This document shows, piece after piece, positions 16,750 through 26,430 of a stretch of DNA of 64,000 bases. The notes beneath the pieces are model-generated. The model worked only from the letters and a program-made list of their open reading frames with translations, did no database searches and was not told the DNA's origin. Position numbers and translations under genes: made by a program. The stretch's first letter is position 1. Every line of letters starts with the position of its first letter. This stretch comes from Salegentibacter sp. 24 (GTDB lineage: Bacteria; Bacteroidota; Bacteroidia; Flavobacteriales; Flavobacteriaceae): assembly GCF_004362395.1 (NCBI RefSeq), contig NZ_SNWE01000022.1:1-64000 (forward strand). Direction: 5' to 3'.

Positions 16750-17394
16750 ATGAATAGAAGACAGGCATTAAGAAACATAGGACTCGGAACCGGTGCCATA
16801 ATTGTTGGACCGGCAACTTTAAACCTTTTACAAAGTTGTAAAAGTGAACCTACATATGATTGGCAGCCTACCTTTTTAAGTGCTTCCAATGGTTTTGCAT
16901 TAAAACAGATTTTGGAGGTAATCCTTCCTAAAACCGAAACTCCCGGCGCAGATGAATTGAACATTGCTGAATTTATTGATTCTTATATGGAGCAGGTAGC
17001 TCACCCCGAAAGACAGGAGAAATTCAAGCAATCTGCCGATGCATTTTCAAGAGCTTTTAAGAAGGAATTTGACAAAGAAGAAGCTGAAGGCAGCTCGGAA
17101 GAATATGAACAAATTATAGCGAAATATTTGAAAGCCACTCCTTCTGAAAGAGGTGAGATTGCAAAACGAACGACAGAAACCCAAGATCCTCAGGATCGAG
17201 ATCAAAGAATAAGTTTAGATGCTGATGCAGGTTCTCTGGCTTATCTGGAAGAAGTTCGGGATATGGGAATTTGGGCTTATAAAACAAGTGAAGAGATCGG
17301 TGAGAATGTAATGTGGTACGATCCAATTCCTGGCCAATATATACCATGTGGTCCGGTAGATGAACTCGGCGGAGGTAAAGCTATGTCGCTTTAA
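16750..17394 (+). CDS. gluconate 2-dehydrogenase subunit 3-like small subunit with Tat signal
   Basis: The 214-residue protein begins with a twin-arginine signal (NRRQALRNIG, Arg3-Arg4), a hydrophobic run to about residue 27 and a lipobox-like LLQSC (Cys30), suggesting a Tat-exported lipoprotein. The remainder matches the gluconate 2-dehydrogenase subunit 3 family, with VILPKTETPGADELNIAEFI near residue 60. Members of this family are the small partner of GMC-type dehydrogenases. They assist maturation and carry the folded large subunit through the Tat system. The cytochrome subunit often found beside such pairs is absent here. Confidence 0.9.
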   Translation: MNRRQALRNIGLGTGAIIVGPATLNLLQSCKSEPTYDWQPTFLSASNGFALKQILEVILPKTETPGADELNIAEFIDSYMEQVAHPERQEKFKQSADAFSRAFKKEFDKEEAEGSSEEYEQIIAKYLKATPSERGEIAKRTTETQDPQDRDQRISLDADAGSLAYLEEVRDMGIWAYKTSEEIGENVMWYDPIPGQYIPCGPVDELGGGKAMSL

Positions 17395-17416
17395 TACTGC
17401 AAGAAAATTTTATGTA

Positions 17417-17450
17417 AAAAGCCTCACGATTTTAATACCGTGAGGCTTTT
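17417..17450. terminator. bidirectional terminator between convergent units
   Basis: Perfect 12-base arms AAAAGCCTCACG (17417-17428) and CGTGAGGCTTTT (17439-17450) flank a 10-base loop. T-runs on both strands end the dehydrogenase operon (plus) and the FG-GAP/haloperoxidase operon (minus). Confidence 0.9.
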
Positions 17451-17483
17451 CTCTGACATACTATTGCTTTAGGATCACATAGG

Positions 17484-18386
17484 TTATTCTAATAAAGGCA
17501 GGTATATCTCAGCTTTCCATTGCTGGGGATCAGTACCTAATTGTGGGTTAGTTTGAAAAACCTCCAGGATATTCCCGGCTTCGACTTTGATATTGTTTTT
17601 TTCGGCATAATCAAGTAAATGAAACCAGGCATAATGGGAAAACATATAATTTCCGTAAAAACTGGCTTTTAAGGATTTTTTTGAAGAAATTTCTTTTATG
17701 TCAATTAGCATGTTCGTTGGATAATTTTTCCTTTTAGCGATGGGAAAGCAAAACTTAAAATCAATTTTTTTTGTGATTTTATTCCAGGATTCAATGAGTA
17801 TTCTTGGCCTTCCCTTAGTTTTTAATTTATGGTCCAGAATAAAGTTGGTAAGGATGTCTATGGTTCTCATCATCTCAAAAGCTTTTTCATCTGTTTTACC
17901 CGTTGCGCTGATGCAGGCACAAGTACTTGCAGGTGAAACAGCCTTTTCTTCAATTTTAACGGTATATAATTTGAGACTCGCAGAAAGAGCTTCTTTAAAA
18001 AATTGAATTTCATTTTTCATTTCCTTTTGTAAATCATTTTGCCCCAGCAGCAATAATAAACGATCATTAAAAGAATTTTTTGTATTTATAATCCCAACTT
18101 CTACTGTGTTAACCGAATCATTTTTGGGCGAAATATGCCATTGAAGATCATAAGTTTCTTTCCTTAATTTTACCTGCTGGATGATATTGGAAAAATTAGA
18201 ATTGATTTTCGTGTCATAGGCTTCCATCTTTTCAAAAATGGGGCTATCCAGCCTGTATGCTATTTCACCGGGAAGTGCTTTGGTTTCAAATGTAATGGTG
18301 TAATCGTATTTTTTTATGGGAAAATACCATAACAGAAAGAGAATAGGTACTCCAGTTAAAAAAATTAGCCAGTTTTTTTTCGACAT
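17484..18386 (-). CDS. membrane-anchored protein with GyrI-like effector-binding domain
   Basis: The 300-residue protein has one N-terminal membrane helix (about 7-24). A middle region (30-150) looks like the SRPBCC-like half of similar proteins. The C-terminal GyrI-like / effector-binding domain (about 160-300) has the family features GNYMFSHYAWFHLLDYAEKN and the closing WKAEIYLPLLE. This fold binds small hydrophobic or amphipathic ligands. It starts 3 bases after the stop of the haloperoxidase-like gene and is the last gene of that operon. A soluble-ligand-binding domain tethered outside the membrane would fit binding of the cluster's substrate or product. That role is inference. Confidence 0.75.
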   Translation of the reverse strand: MSKKNWLIFLTGVPILFLLWYFPIKKYDYTITFETKALPGEIAYRLDSPIFEKMEAYDTKINSNFSNIIQQVKLRKETYDLQWHISPKNDSVNTVEVGIINTKNSFNDRLLLLLGQNDLQKEMKNEIQFFKEALSASLKLYTVKIEEKAVSPASTCACISATGKTDEKAFEMMRTIDILTNFILDHKLKTKGRPRILIESWNKITKKIDFKFCFPIAKRKNYPTNMLIDIKEISSKKSLKASFYGNYMFSHYAWFHLLDYAEKNNIKVEAGNILEVFQTNPQLGTDPQQWKAEIYLPLLE

Positions 18387-18389
18387 TAA

Positions 18390-19724
18390 TTAATAGCTGA
18401 GGGGTTGCAGGTTTAGGTTTCGAACCACATGATTTCCGATATTTTTTCCCTGTACCAAACCATTCTCCACTGCAGAACGGTAATGAATTCCACCATATAA
18501 TCTGCTTACAGCGGCTTCGCTGGCTGCGTGAGAAAAAGAATTGAATGTTCTAATGGGTAAACCATATTTAACTTCCGTATCATCTTTAAAGCTAAAATTA
18601 TTGCCGAATAGTTTTGTAAGTACAATAGAAGCTGCACCAGATACCACAGAATGGCCACTGGAATATTCCGGAAAAGGTGGAGTTTGTAAAACAGGTTTCC
18701 AGTTGTCGTCTACATATTTGTTAATTAATGTTTCTGGTCTCACAAGATTACTACTGTACTTTTCTTCCCAACAACTAATAAATCCATCGGCCAGGGCAAT
18801 AGCGGTAGCAGTATAGGCATAGGAACTTTGCGAAAAGTTTAGATCAGCTTTTTTAGCTGCAATTTTACAAATGCCCATCCAATGACCACCCGGGGTGATT
18901 TTCTTGGTAGCGAACATCAGATGACCGCGTTGGGTAGAAACATAAGGGTTACAATCCCAGAATTGGGCAATTTTAACTTCTTCGGCCTTATCACCGGTTT
19001 CCTCCATCTGTTTTTTTATTTCATACACCTCCATTAATTCATTATGAAATGTGGTTCCTTCTGTAAGTGAAAATTCAGGATGAGGTGCTGGTTTAAATTG
19101 TGATGCAGAATCAAGAGTAAATGGCCTTATTTTTTCCCAATGTGGTTCGATCCCATCCATATAAGAAGGTGGTGTGGGTTGCCAGCGACCAGGATCGTCA
19201 CTATACACGGTGTATTTAGGCATAGTCCGCGTTTCTTTATAATTATCTTTATCCATCCATTTAGACAAGTGACGCGCGACCTCCAGGCCATATTTTTTTG
19301 AGGAAACAAATTCTTCCTGGTTAATTTTTTTCCAGCTAGCATAAAGGCTATCCCGGTAGGAAGTAAGCATATCTTCAGAAAAGATCAATTTCTTTCCAAT
19401 TTCCATCTGTGCAACCAGCGCTGCAACCTTAAAATTGATGTGCCTTGTAGAATCCGCTTTTGGAATTGGTTCCAGTTTTTCAAATTCAGCACTGAAATCT
19501 ACTAGCTCCTTATTTTCCTGTCTCATAATTTGATAAGCAGCAAGGTTGGAATAAGCGTATATACGACTGGCAACAGGGGGTGAAAAAATATCGTGTACCA
19601 TAATATCGGTAATCTTATCTACCGTTTGGTGATAATTTTTTGCTGAAACCTCAATAGGTTTTTGGTCTCCGCGACAGGAACTTAATAGAACCGAACAAAT
19701 AAATAGGGTGACAAAAACTCTCAT
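18390..19724 (-). CDS. vanadium-dependent haloperoxidase / PAP2-family lipoprotein
   Basis: The 444-residue lipoprotein (LLSSC, Cys17) keeps the three motifs of the vanadate/phosphate pocket: K-x6-RP (Lys322, Arg329-Pro330), SSGH at 355-358 in place of PSGH, and SRxxxGxH at 407-414 (Ser407, Arg408, His414). These residues bind vanadate in haloperoxidases or a phosphoryl group in acid phosphatases. Whether it halogenates, is a phosphatase or does something else is not decided by sequence. Many Bacteroidota members of this branch are uncharacterised. The start abuts the stop of the preceding FG-GAP gene with no gap, so the genes are one operon. Confidence 0.88.
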   Translation of the reverse strand: MRVFVTLFICSVLLSSCRGDQKPIEVSAKNYHQTVDKITDIMVHDIFSPPVASRIYAYSNLAAYQIMRQENKELVDFSAEFEKLEPIPKADSTRHINFKVAALVAQMEIGKKLIFSEDMLTSYRDSLYASWKKINQEEFVSSKKYGLEVARHLSKWMDKDNYKETRTMPKYTVYSDDPGRWQPTPPSYMDGIEPHWEKIRPFTLDSASQFKPAPHPEFSLTEGTTFHNELMEVYEIKKQMEETGDKAEEVKIAQFWDCNPYVSTQRGHLMFATKKITPGGHWMGICKIAAKKADLNFSQSSYAYTATAIALADGFISCWEEKYSSNLVRPETLINKYVDDNWKPVLQTPPFPEYSSGHSVVSGAASIVLTKLFGNNFSFKDDTEVKYGLPIRTFNSFSHAASEAAVSRLYGGIHYRSAVENGLVQGKNIGNHVVRNLNLQPLSY

Positions 19725-22700
19725 TTAATTCTTTATTTTATAAAATTCAGGTTTGCCATTATTTAGGCTTACCATAAGGTAATTAATTCCATTAAAATCG
19801 ATAATATCAAGGCTTCTTATACTTTTTTGGGTAAGATTTAGTCCAAGATCAACGCCTTTAAGGATACTACCATTGTTGGTAATGATATTCCCAGCAAGTG
19901 CATCGAACCTTCCGTGGTATGGGGTAACACCAAAATAATTCCCTGCAACTAATACTTCATCCTCATTATCCTTATTAAAATCTGCCTTTAAAAATGCTAA
20001 AATAGGAGCAACCTGCAAAGAATTTTTAAAAGGCTTAAATATAAACTTACCATCCTGATTTAACAAATATCCCGAAGCCAATGTATGCACTTCCAGTAGT
20101 TTGGCATCCTCTAAAGCCTTGGTTCCGAAAATTTCCTCTACTGATTTTCCCGCGAAATCCTTATACTCTGGAAACTTCTTTCTTAAATAGGAAAGTTGTC
20201 CTACTAATTCATCCAGACCATGAACAGTATAATATTTTTTATTTTTCGCGTAGGCTACAATGGTCTCCGTACTGCTGTTTTTATCGAAATCTGAATAATA
20301 CATTTTTAATGGAAATTCTTGCGAAGCCTGAAATTTACTGTTCAAACCCCAGTTGCCAAGTAAATAATCCATTTTTCCATCATTATTTATATCATAAGGG
20401 ATGATACTTTGCCAAAGCCCGTTCAGCTTCTTTCCCAGTAATGTCTCTGAAATATTATTTAAATTTCCGTTATTATTAATAAAGAATTTTGGAGCCATCC
20501 ATTCCCCAATTACAATAAGATCTTCCTGACCATCTGCATTAAAATCGGTCCAAACCGCATCGGTGACCATACCCACCTTATCAAGTTCGGAATTTTCCTT
20601 GATCCGGAATTTTCCATTTTCATTTAGGAGTAAGTAGGAGGAAGGGATTTTTCCAAAATCATTGGAAACTGCAGCACCTCCTACAAAAATATCCAGGTCA
20701 CCATCGCCGTCAATATCGCCTGGTTTGGCTACCGAGGTGTTTTCAAAATATTTCGGTAATGCTTTAGCATTTAATTGACCATTTTCAAAAACATACATCC
20801 TGTCTAGTAAAGCATCAGCTTGTCCAAAAAATTCACCCCCTCCCGAGCTAACAAATAGTTCATTTTTAGGAGAATTATCCAAATTTGCGATAAAGGCGGA
20901 AGTATTCTCTGTTTTTTTATCTTTCTTAAGAAGTTCTAAATCTTGCGGTTTAAAATTATTTTTTTGTTGAAAAAAGATTTCTGCAGGTTGAAATTTTGAG
21001 CCTCCAAAGTAGATATCATCCAGGTCATCAGCATTTAAATCCCCCACCGCAACTGCTGGTCCACGATCTGAAATTTGATAAGGAATCAGTTTTTGACGAT
21101 TAAAATCTGTATACCTGTTCTCCAGATGTCTGTAAGTAATTCCAGGTAAGGAATCAGTTTTTTCAAACCAAACCTCTGGGACTGGATAAAGCCTTTTATA
21201 GTTAATACTATCCCGGCTACTCTTTGGTCTTATCACTAAATGTTGATTTAATTCGAGTTCCGTATATTTTTGATAGGTATTATCCGGCCAGATGATCAGT
21301 AGGGAATCTAATTTTTTCTGTTTTGGAAAACCAAAATGAACAATCGCTTCAGAAGAAGACTGGAAACCTTTAGAGGTATAAAGCTGGCGGGTTTGCATTT
21401 TTCCGTCCTGCCAGGCAATGCTTTTGGTACCAATTCCAAAGGTATTCCCAGTATCTAACTCGAAAGATAATTTCAAATAGGCTGAAGTAGAATCCGACTG
21501 GTTTTCATAAATAAACGAGTTTTCATTGATATTGTTACTCACAATATCCAAATCGCCATCCATGTCTAAATCACCATATGCGATTCCAGTAGATATCACA
21601 GAATCTCTCTCGATCCATTTCCCTGATTGGTCCTTAAAATCGAGATTTTCTGCGCCTTTAAAAATATAATTGTGCACCTTTCCAGAAGGCATCATATCTA
21701 GGGCCTCATTATCTACCAAACGGGTATTGTTTATTTTTTTCTGAATCTGATTGCTGGAAACGTATTTAATATAATCCAAATCATTAGGGCGTTTAGGAAT
21801 ACCCGTGGCAATAAACAAATCTTGATAGCCATCCTGATTAAAATCTGCGAATAGGGGAGCCCAGCTCCAATCTGTAGCGGCTACACCACTTAAGAGACCT
21901 GCTTCCTGGAAATATTGCCCATGCTGATTTATTTGCAACATATTGCGGGTATACTGGTAATGGTATCCTAGCTGATCAGTCTTCAACTTGTCTAAATCCC
22001 TGGGATCATCACCTACAGAGGCTTTTAAAACTTTTTCATCCTGTGGGAGCATATCCAGGGTCATAATATCTATAAACCCATCGTTATTTACATCAGCGGC
22101 ATCATTGCCCATAGAGAACCTGCTTACATGACCAAATTTAGATTTTAAGCTTTCGGTAAAAGTGCCGTCTCCTTTGTTTAAGTAGTAATAATCATCTTCG
22201 TGAAAATCGTTACTGACATAAATATCGGTAAATCCATCATTGTTAAAATCGGCTGTGGCAAGGCCGAGTCCATAACCATTGGCACCTCCATAAATTCCTG
22301 CTTGCTCACTGACATCAACAAAATTACCGTTATCATTTCTTAACAGTTTATCACCACTCTCTGCAACTCGATTATTTCTTATATCTGCGGGGCCATAGGT
22401 GTTGACCGTATGCACTGCGTGATTTAGAAGGTACATATCCAAATCTCCATCGTTATCAAAATCGAAAAACGCTGCTGTGGAAGAATAATTTTGGAAGTCT
22501 AATCCGAATTCTTTAGCCTTTTCCGAAAATGTACCATCCCCATTGTTGATAAATAGTTCGTTTTTGCCATTGAGTCCGTTGATTCCCACAACGGCACATA
22601 TATAAATATCTAAAAAACCATCTGCGTTAACATCGGCCATAACTACACCGGTATTCCAATCTGATGTACCTGAAACTCCTGCATTTTCGGTGATATCTTC

Positions 22701-22991
22701 AAACCTCATGTTTCCTTTATTGAGAAAAAGTTTGTTTTCCACCTGGTTCCCCGTAAGGTAAATATCGGGTAAAGTGTCATTATTTATATCACCAACGGCA
22801 ACGCCCCCACCATTGTAGTAATACAGGTAATCTAAAATATTTAAAGCTTTGGTTTCTCTAAGTTCGTTGCTAAAATTTAATCCAGTAGTTTCGGCGGGAA
22901 GTTGTTCAAAAAGATAATCTTTCCCAGTGTTTTCTTTCTCACAGGAGAACAAAAAAAGCAATAAAAGCAGTAAACTAAAGTGCTTTTTCAT
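19725..22991 (-). CDS. large FG-GAP/VCBS repeat lipoprotein with ASPIC/UnbV domain (second copy)
   Basis: From the ATG at 22991 the protein has about 1,088 residues and begins with a lipoprotein signal (lipobox LFSC, Cys17). An ATG at 23018 in frame adds nine residues. The N-terminal half is a beta-propeller of FG-GAP/VCBS repeats with DxNxDGxxD calcium loops (for example DVNADGFLDIY and DFDNDGDLDMY). The middle holds an ASPIC/UnbV domain (GIGTKSIAW to LLIIWPDN). A second repeat block follows, with DIDGDGDLDIFVGG. It is a surface-type binding scaffold. It overlaps the end of the paralogous gene upstream by 17 bases and abuts the haloperoxidase-like gene. Confidence 0.92.
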   Translation of the reverse strand: MKKHFSLLLLLLFLFSCEKENTGKDYLFEQLPAETTGLNFSNELRETKALNILDYLYYYNGGGVAVGDINNDTLPDIYLTGNQVENKLFLNKGNMRFEDITENAGVSGTSDWNTGVVMADVNADGFLDIYICAVVGINGLNGKNELFINNGDGTFSEKAKEFGLDFQNYSSTAAFFDFDNDGDLDMYLLNHAVHTVNTYGPADIRNNRVAESGDKLLRNDNGNFVDVSEQAGIYGGANGYGLGLATADFNNDGFTDIYVSNDFHEDDYYYLNKGDGTFTESLKSKFGHVSRFSMGNDAADVNNDGFIDIMTLDMLPQDEKVLKASVGDDPRDLDKLKTDQLGYHYQYTRNMLQINQHGQYFQEAGLLSGVAATDWSWAPLFADFNQDGYQDLFIATGIPKRPNDLDYIKYVSSNQIQKKINNTRLVDNEALDMMPSGKVHNYIFKGAENLDFKDQSGKWIERDSVISTGIAYGDLDMDGDLDIVSNNINENSFIYENQSDSTSAYLKLSFELDTGNTFGIGTKSIAWQDGKMQTRQLYTSKGFQSSSEAIVHFGFPKQKKLDSLLIIWPDNTYQKYTELELNQHLVIRPKSSRDSINYKRLYPVPEVWFEKTDSLPGITYRHLENRYTDFNRQKLIPYQISDRGPAVAVGDLNADDLDDIYFGGSKFQPAEIFFQQKNNFKPQDLELLKKDKKTENTSAFIANLDNSPKNELFVSSGGGEFFGQADALLDRMYVFENGQLNAKALPKYFENTSVAKPGDIDGDGDLDIFVGGAAVSNDFGKIPSSYLLLNENGKFRIKENSELDKVGMVTDAVWTDFNADGQEDLIVIGEWMAPKFFINNNGNLNNISETLLGKKLNGLWQSIIPYDINNDGKMDYLLGNWGLNSKFQASQEFPLKMYYSDFDKNSSTETIVAYAKNKKYYTVHGLDELVGQLSYLRKKFPEYKDFAGKSVEEIFGTKALEDAKLLEVHTLASGYLLNQDGKFIFKPFKNSLQVAPILAFLKADFNKDNEDEVLVAGNYFGVTPYHGRFDALAGNIITNNGSILKGVDLGLNLTQKSIRSLDIIDFNGINYLMVSLNNGKPEFYKIKN

Positions 22992-25900
22992 CAAACTTAA
23001 AGATTTTTGGTTCCTCATTATTGATCGCGACTAGAATATATATCTCCCCATTTTTATTTCTTATTTTCCGAATATACTTTACTTCTCCTTCAACAGAAAA
23101 TCCGGTTTGTGCTGTAGGAAGAATTTCCATCGTTCCATTTTTCTCTACCTTTAAAACAAGTCCTTTACTTGCATCGAGACGAGAGAATTGCGGTTTTAAA
23201 TTAAAATCATTTCCGGCAAGTAAAAAATAATTGCTTCCATTTTTTGTAGCTAAATGAGCAATGGCATGTATACTGGAAAGTTGTGCTTCTGCCGGGAGCT
23301 CTTTAAACTTATAATTCCCATTGGAATCGCTCAAAGCAATAAGGCTTTTAAAGTTTGTTATTTCTTTTACGATGGAATTATCAATAATTTTTTTAGAAAA
23401 AAGTTCATGTATGGATTTTGTGGCATATTCTGAAAAGCGAAGATTTTGCTTTTTAATGGCTGAAATTTGCCCGGCCAGTTCCCGTCGTAAATGAATTGGC
23501 ACATCTTGACCATCTATACTTCGTGTGAAAATTTGTTCTATGGTGCCGTTATTATCAAAATCGTTAATATAAACCTTAACAGGATTATCCGCCGTAGTTT
23601 GATAAAATGAATTAGTGCCTCTATTTCCTAATATAAAATCTGGATAATCATCTTCGTTTATATTTGAAACTAATAAACTTGTCCAAGATCCAGAAATTTC
23701 ATCCAGGTTACTTTTTACTAATTCAAAGGAATTCCCGTTGTTTTGCAGAATTTTTGGGGCCATCCAATCTCCCGATAAAATCAGATCCTTTGTTTTGTCG
23801 CCACTGATCGTACTCCAGGCAGCATCAGTTACCATTCCCAGGTCGTTCAGAATATATGCTTTTGCCTGGGTAACATCTTCAAAATTTCCTTTTCCATCGT
23901 TTTCCAACAATTGATGGTTCGGATTTATGCCGAAGATCCCGGGAACACTTCTGCTACCTATAAACAAATCATTATCTCCATCACTATCAAAATCATAAGG
24001 AGCAATTACTGATGTATTATGCCCCGAATTGGGTAAGGTCGTATTGGAGATCTTGAACTGACCCCTTCCTTGATTCAGATAAATTCTATTGCGAAAGGCT
24101 TCTTTATCCAGGTTCGCCTGGTTACCAGCAGAACCAACAATTAAATCTGGATCTTGATCACCATTTACATCAGCAAAAACAGCAAAAGTATCTTCAAAAT
24201 GTGCATCCCTGTTAAAGATATCGAGCTTTTTTTCGGTGAATTTTCCTGAATTGCTTTGGAGATAAAGAACACCGGCCTGGCCTTTTGCGCCGCCTAAATA
24301 GAAATCTTCATTTCCATCCCCATTTATGTCGGCTATGGCCAATGCCGGACCTTCCTGAGATAACATTTTTGGAACTAGACCTTCATAATCATAATCGATG
24401 TAGTTGTTTTCTTTATGTGATCTAAAGTCCGCATTGTGCTCATAAAATATGGGCTGAATTTGTTTCTGTTGTGGATTATAGCTTTCGCTAGCCTGCGCCT
24501 GGTCGAATGCTAAAGTGGTATTGACCTCAGGGTTTTTAACAAGTTGGGTGGAACTATCGGGCCATATGATTCGAAGGGAATCTACTTTTTTGGCTTTTCC
24601 AAGGCCGAAAGTAAGCTTGTAATCTATAGAAGATTGGAAACCTCGGGTGGGAATTAATTCCTGAGCCATCACTTGATTTCCGAAATACAGAAGCGCTTTG
24701 CTACCGATGGCAAAAGTATTTTTTCCTTGGCCTTTAAAAGATAATTTTAAATAGTTGTGATCTAATTTTTCCGATGTTTTGTTTTTATATATAAAAACTT
24801 CTTGATTTACATTATTTACCACCAGGTCTAAATCTCCATCATTATCTAAATCGGCATAAGCCGATCCATTAGAAAAACTTGGTTCATCTAAGCCCCATTC
24901 TGTGGTTTTATTATCAAAGGTTAGATCCCCATTGTTTTTAAAGGCGTAATTTGGAATGGGATTACTTGGCATTTTATTTAAAATCGAATCAAATTCCTTT
25001 TTCTTTCCCGTAAGTACCATTTCCTGGAGTATTTCATTGGCAAAGAAATCCATAAAATCCTGGTTGGTTAGATCGTGGTAGATGCCATTGCTTACATAAA
25101 TATCTTTGAATCCATCATTATCCATATCAAAGATAAGAGCTCCCCAACTCCAATCTGTTTGTGCCACCCCACTGTGAAATGCAATCTCAGAAAACTTATT
25201 GTTTCCCCTATTGAGCTGCAGGGTGTTTTGCATAAACTGATGATAGAAATCCCTGCTTTCTTTTAACTTATAAATGTCGAATCGTTCGAAACTGGTTGTT
25301 TCCTTAAGACGTTTATCACTTTCAGGGAGCATATCGGTTACAAAAATCTCGGGCTTGGCATCGTTATTAATATCAGCCATATCAGCACCCATAGAAGAAA
25401 GGCTTAAATGTGAAAGCCGGTTCTTAATATCTTCCTTAAAAGTACCATCCCCGTTATTAATATAAAGATAATCCCGTTCGTAGAAATCGTTGGATATGTA
25501 TAGATCAGGTAACTGGTCGTTATTAACATCGCCTACGGTAACTCCTAGCCCGAAGCCTATGAGACTTCCATAGATTCCGGCTTCCTGGCTAACATCGATA
25601 AATTTTCCATTGTCGTTGCGCAATAATTTATCACCTCCACCTTTGAAAATTTCAGGCAAGTCCCAATCCTTACCCCTGAGATCCCTTTTGTTTTCAAAAC
25701 TCAGACTGGAAACCGGAATAAAACTGTTGTTAAGGATATAGGCGTCGAGATCGCCATCAATATCATAATCAAAGAAAGCAGCATGGGTGGTGAACCCATT
25801 TTCATCTAAATTATAAGCAGCGGCGTTTTGTGTAAATGTTAGATCCCCATTATTGATAAAAAGTTCATTTCTTCTATCTGCTCCTTCTATATTTCCGGCA

Positions 25901-26349
25901 TTGCTCACATAAATGTCCAAATAACCATCGTGGTTGATATCTACCAGGCTAACACCAGTACTCCAATTTTTGGTTCCTGCCGTGCCAGAACTTTTAGTGA
26001 TGTCTTCAAATTTGAAGTTTCCTTTATTGAGGTAGAGTTTATTTCTCCCTAGATTGGAAGTTAAATAAATATCGGGCAGACCATCATTATTAATGTCACC
26101 GATACCTACTCCGGCACCATTATAAAAATTCCGGTATTTAAAAATGTTGAATTTTTTAGTATTGGAAATGGTGTTTTCAAAGTCGATTCCTGTTTGATTG
26201 GAAGACATTTTGGAAAACAAGGCATTTTCATTTTGAATTTCTTCCTGAATCCTATCCTCCTTTTTGTCATTTGTACATGAGATAAATAATAACTTGAAAA
26301 GGATTAAACTGAAAACGAGTTGGTAAGGGTAGGGCTTATTGATTTTCAT
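22975..26349 (-). CDS. large FG-GAP/VCBS repeat lipoprotein with ASPIC/UnbV domain (first copy)
   Basis: From the ATG at 26349 this has about 1,124 residues and a lipoprotein signal (LLFISC, Cys25) followed by charged residues (TNDKKEDR). A more distal ATG at 26400 would bury the signal. The domain order equals its neighbour: FG-GAP/VCBS propeller with repeated GDINNDGLPDIYL-type calcium loops, ASPIC/UnbV domain (FAIGSKALLYFG to LRIIWPDS), and a second propeller. The two are diverged tandem paralogues. It is the first gene after the hairpin that follows susD and leads a four-gene operon. Confidence 0.92.
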   Translation of the reverse strand: MKINKPYPYQLVFSLILFKLLFISCTNDKKEDRIQEEIQNENALFSKMSSNQTGIDFENTISNTKKFNIFKYRNFYNGAGVGIGDINNDGLPDIYLTSNLGRNKLYLNKGNFKFEDITKSSGTAGTKNWSTGVSLVDINHDGYLDIYVSNAGNIEGADRRNELFINNGDLTFTQNAAAYNLDENGFTTHAAFFDYDIDGDLDAYILNNSFIPVSSLSFENKRDLRGKDWDLPEIFKGGGDKLLRNDNGKFIDVSQEAGIYGSLIGFGLGVTVGDVNNDQLPDLYISNDFYERDYLYINNGDGTFKEDIKNRLSHLSLSSMGADMADINNDAKPEIFVTDMLPESDKRLKETTSFERFDIYKLKESRDFYHQFMQNTLQLNRGNNKFSEIAFHSGVAQTDWSWGALIFDMDNDGFKDIYVSNGIYHDLTNQDFMDFFANEILQEMVLTGKKKEFDSILNKMPSNPIPNYAFKNNGDLTFDNKTTEWGLDEPSFSNGSAYADLDNDGDLDLVVNNVNQEVFIYKNKTSEKLDHNYLKLSFKGQGKNTFAIGSKALLYFGNQVMAQELIPTRGFQSSIDYKLTFGLGKAKKVDSLRIIWPDSSTQLVKNPEVNTTLAFDQAQASESYNPQQKQIQPIFYEHNADFRSHKENNYIDYDYEGLVPKMLSQEGPALAIADINGDGNEDFYLGGAKGQAGVLYLQSNSGKFTEKKLDIFNRDAHFEDTFAVFADVNGDQDPDLIVGSAGNQANLDKEAFRNRIYLNQGRGQFKISNTTLPNSGHNTSVIAPYDFDSDGDNDLFIGSRSVPGIFGINPNHQLLENDGKGNFEDVTQAKAYILNDLGMVTDAAWSTISGDKTKDLILSGDWMAPKILQNNGNSFELVKSNLDEISGSWTSLLVSNINEDDYPDFILGNRGTNSFYQTTADNPVKVYINDFDNNGTIEQIFTRSIDGQDVPIHLRRELAGQISAIKKQNLRFSEYATKSIHELFSKKIIDNSIVKEITNFKSLIALSDSNGNYKFKELPAEAQLSSIHAIAHLATKNGSNYFLLAGNDFNLKPQFSRLDASKGLVLKVEKNGTMEILPTAQTGFSVEGEVKYIRKIRNKNGEIYILVAINNEEPKIFKFDEKAL

Positions 26350-26430
26350 CGAGGAAAAACAGGATTTAATATTGGAATATATGCTTAGCAATTTAAGCAA
26401 AAATTAAGAAGCGTCTAAGTTTAGAAATAG

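Noticed and set aside
26350-26400. Longer FG-GAP lipoprotein from ATG 26400
   Set aside because: It would bury the signal peptide that begins at ATG 26349.
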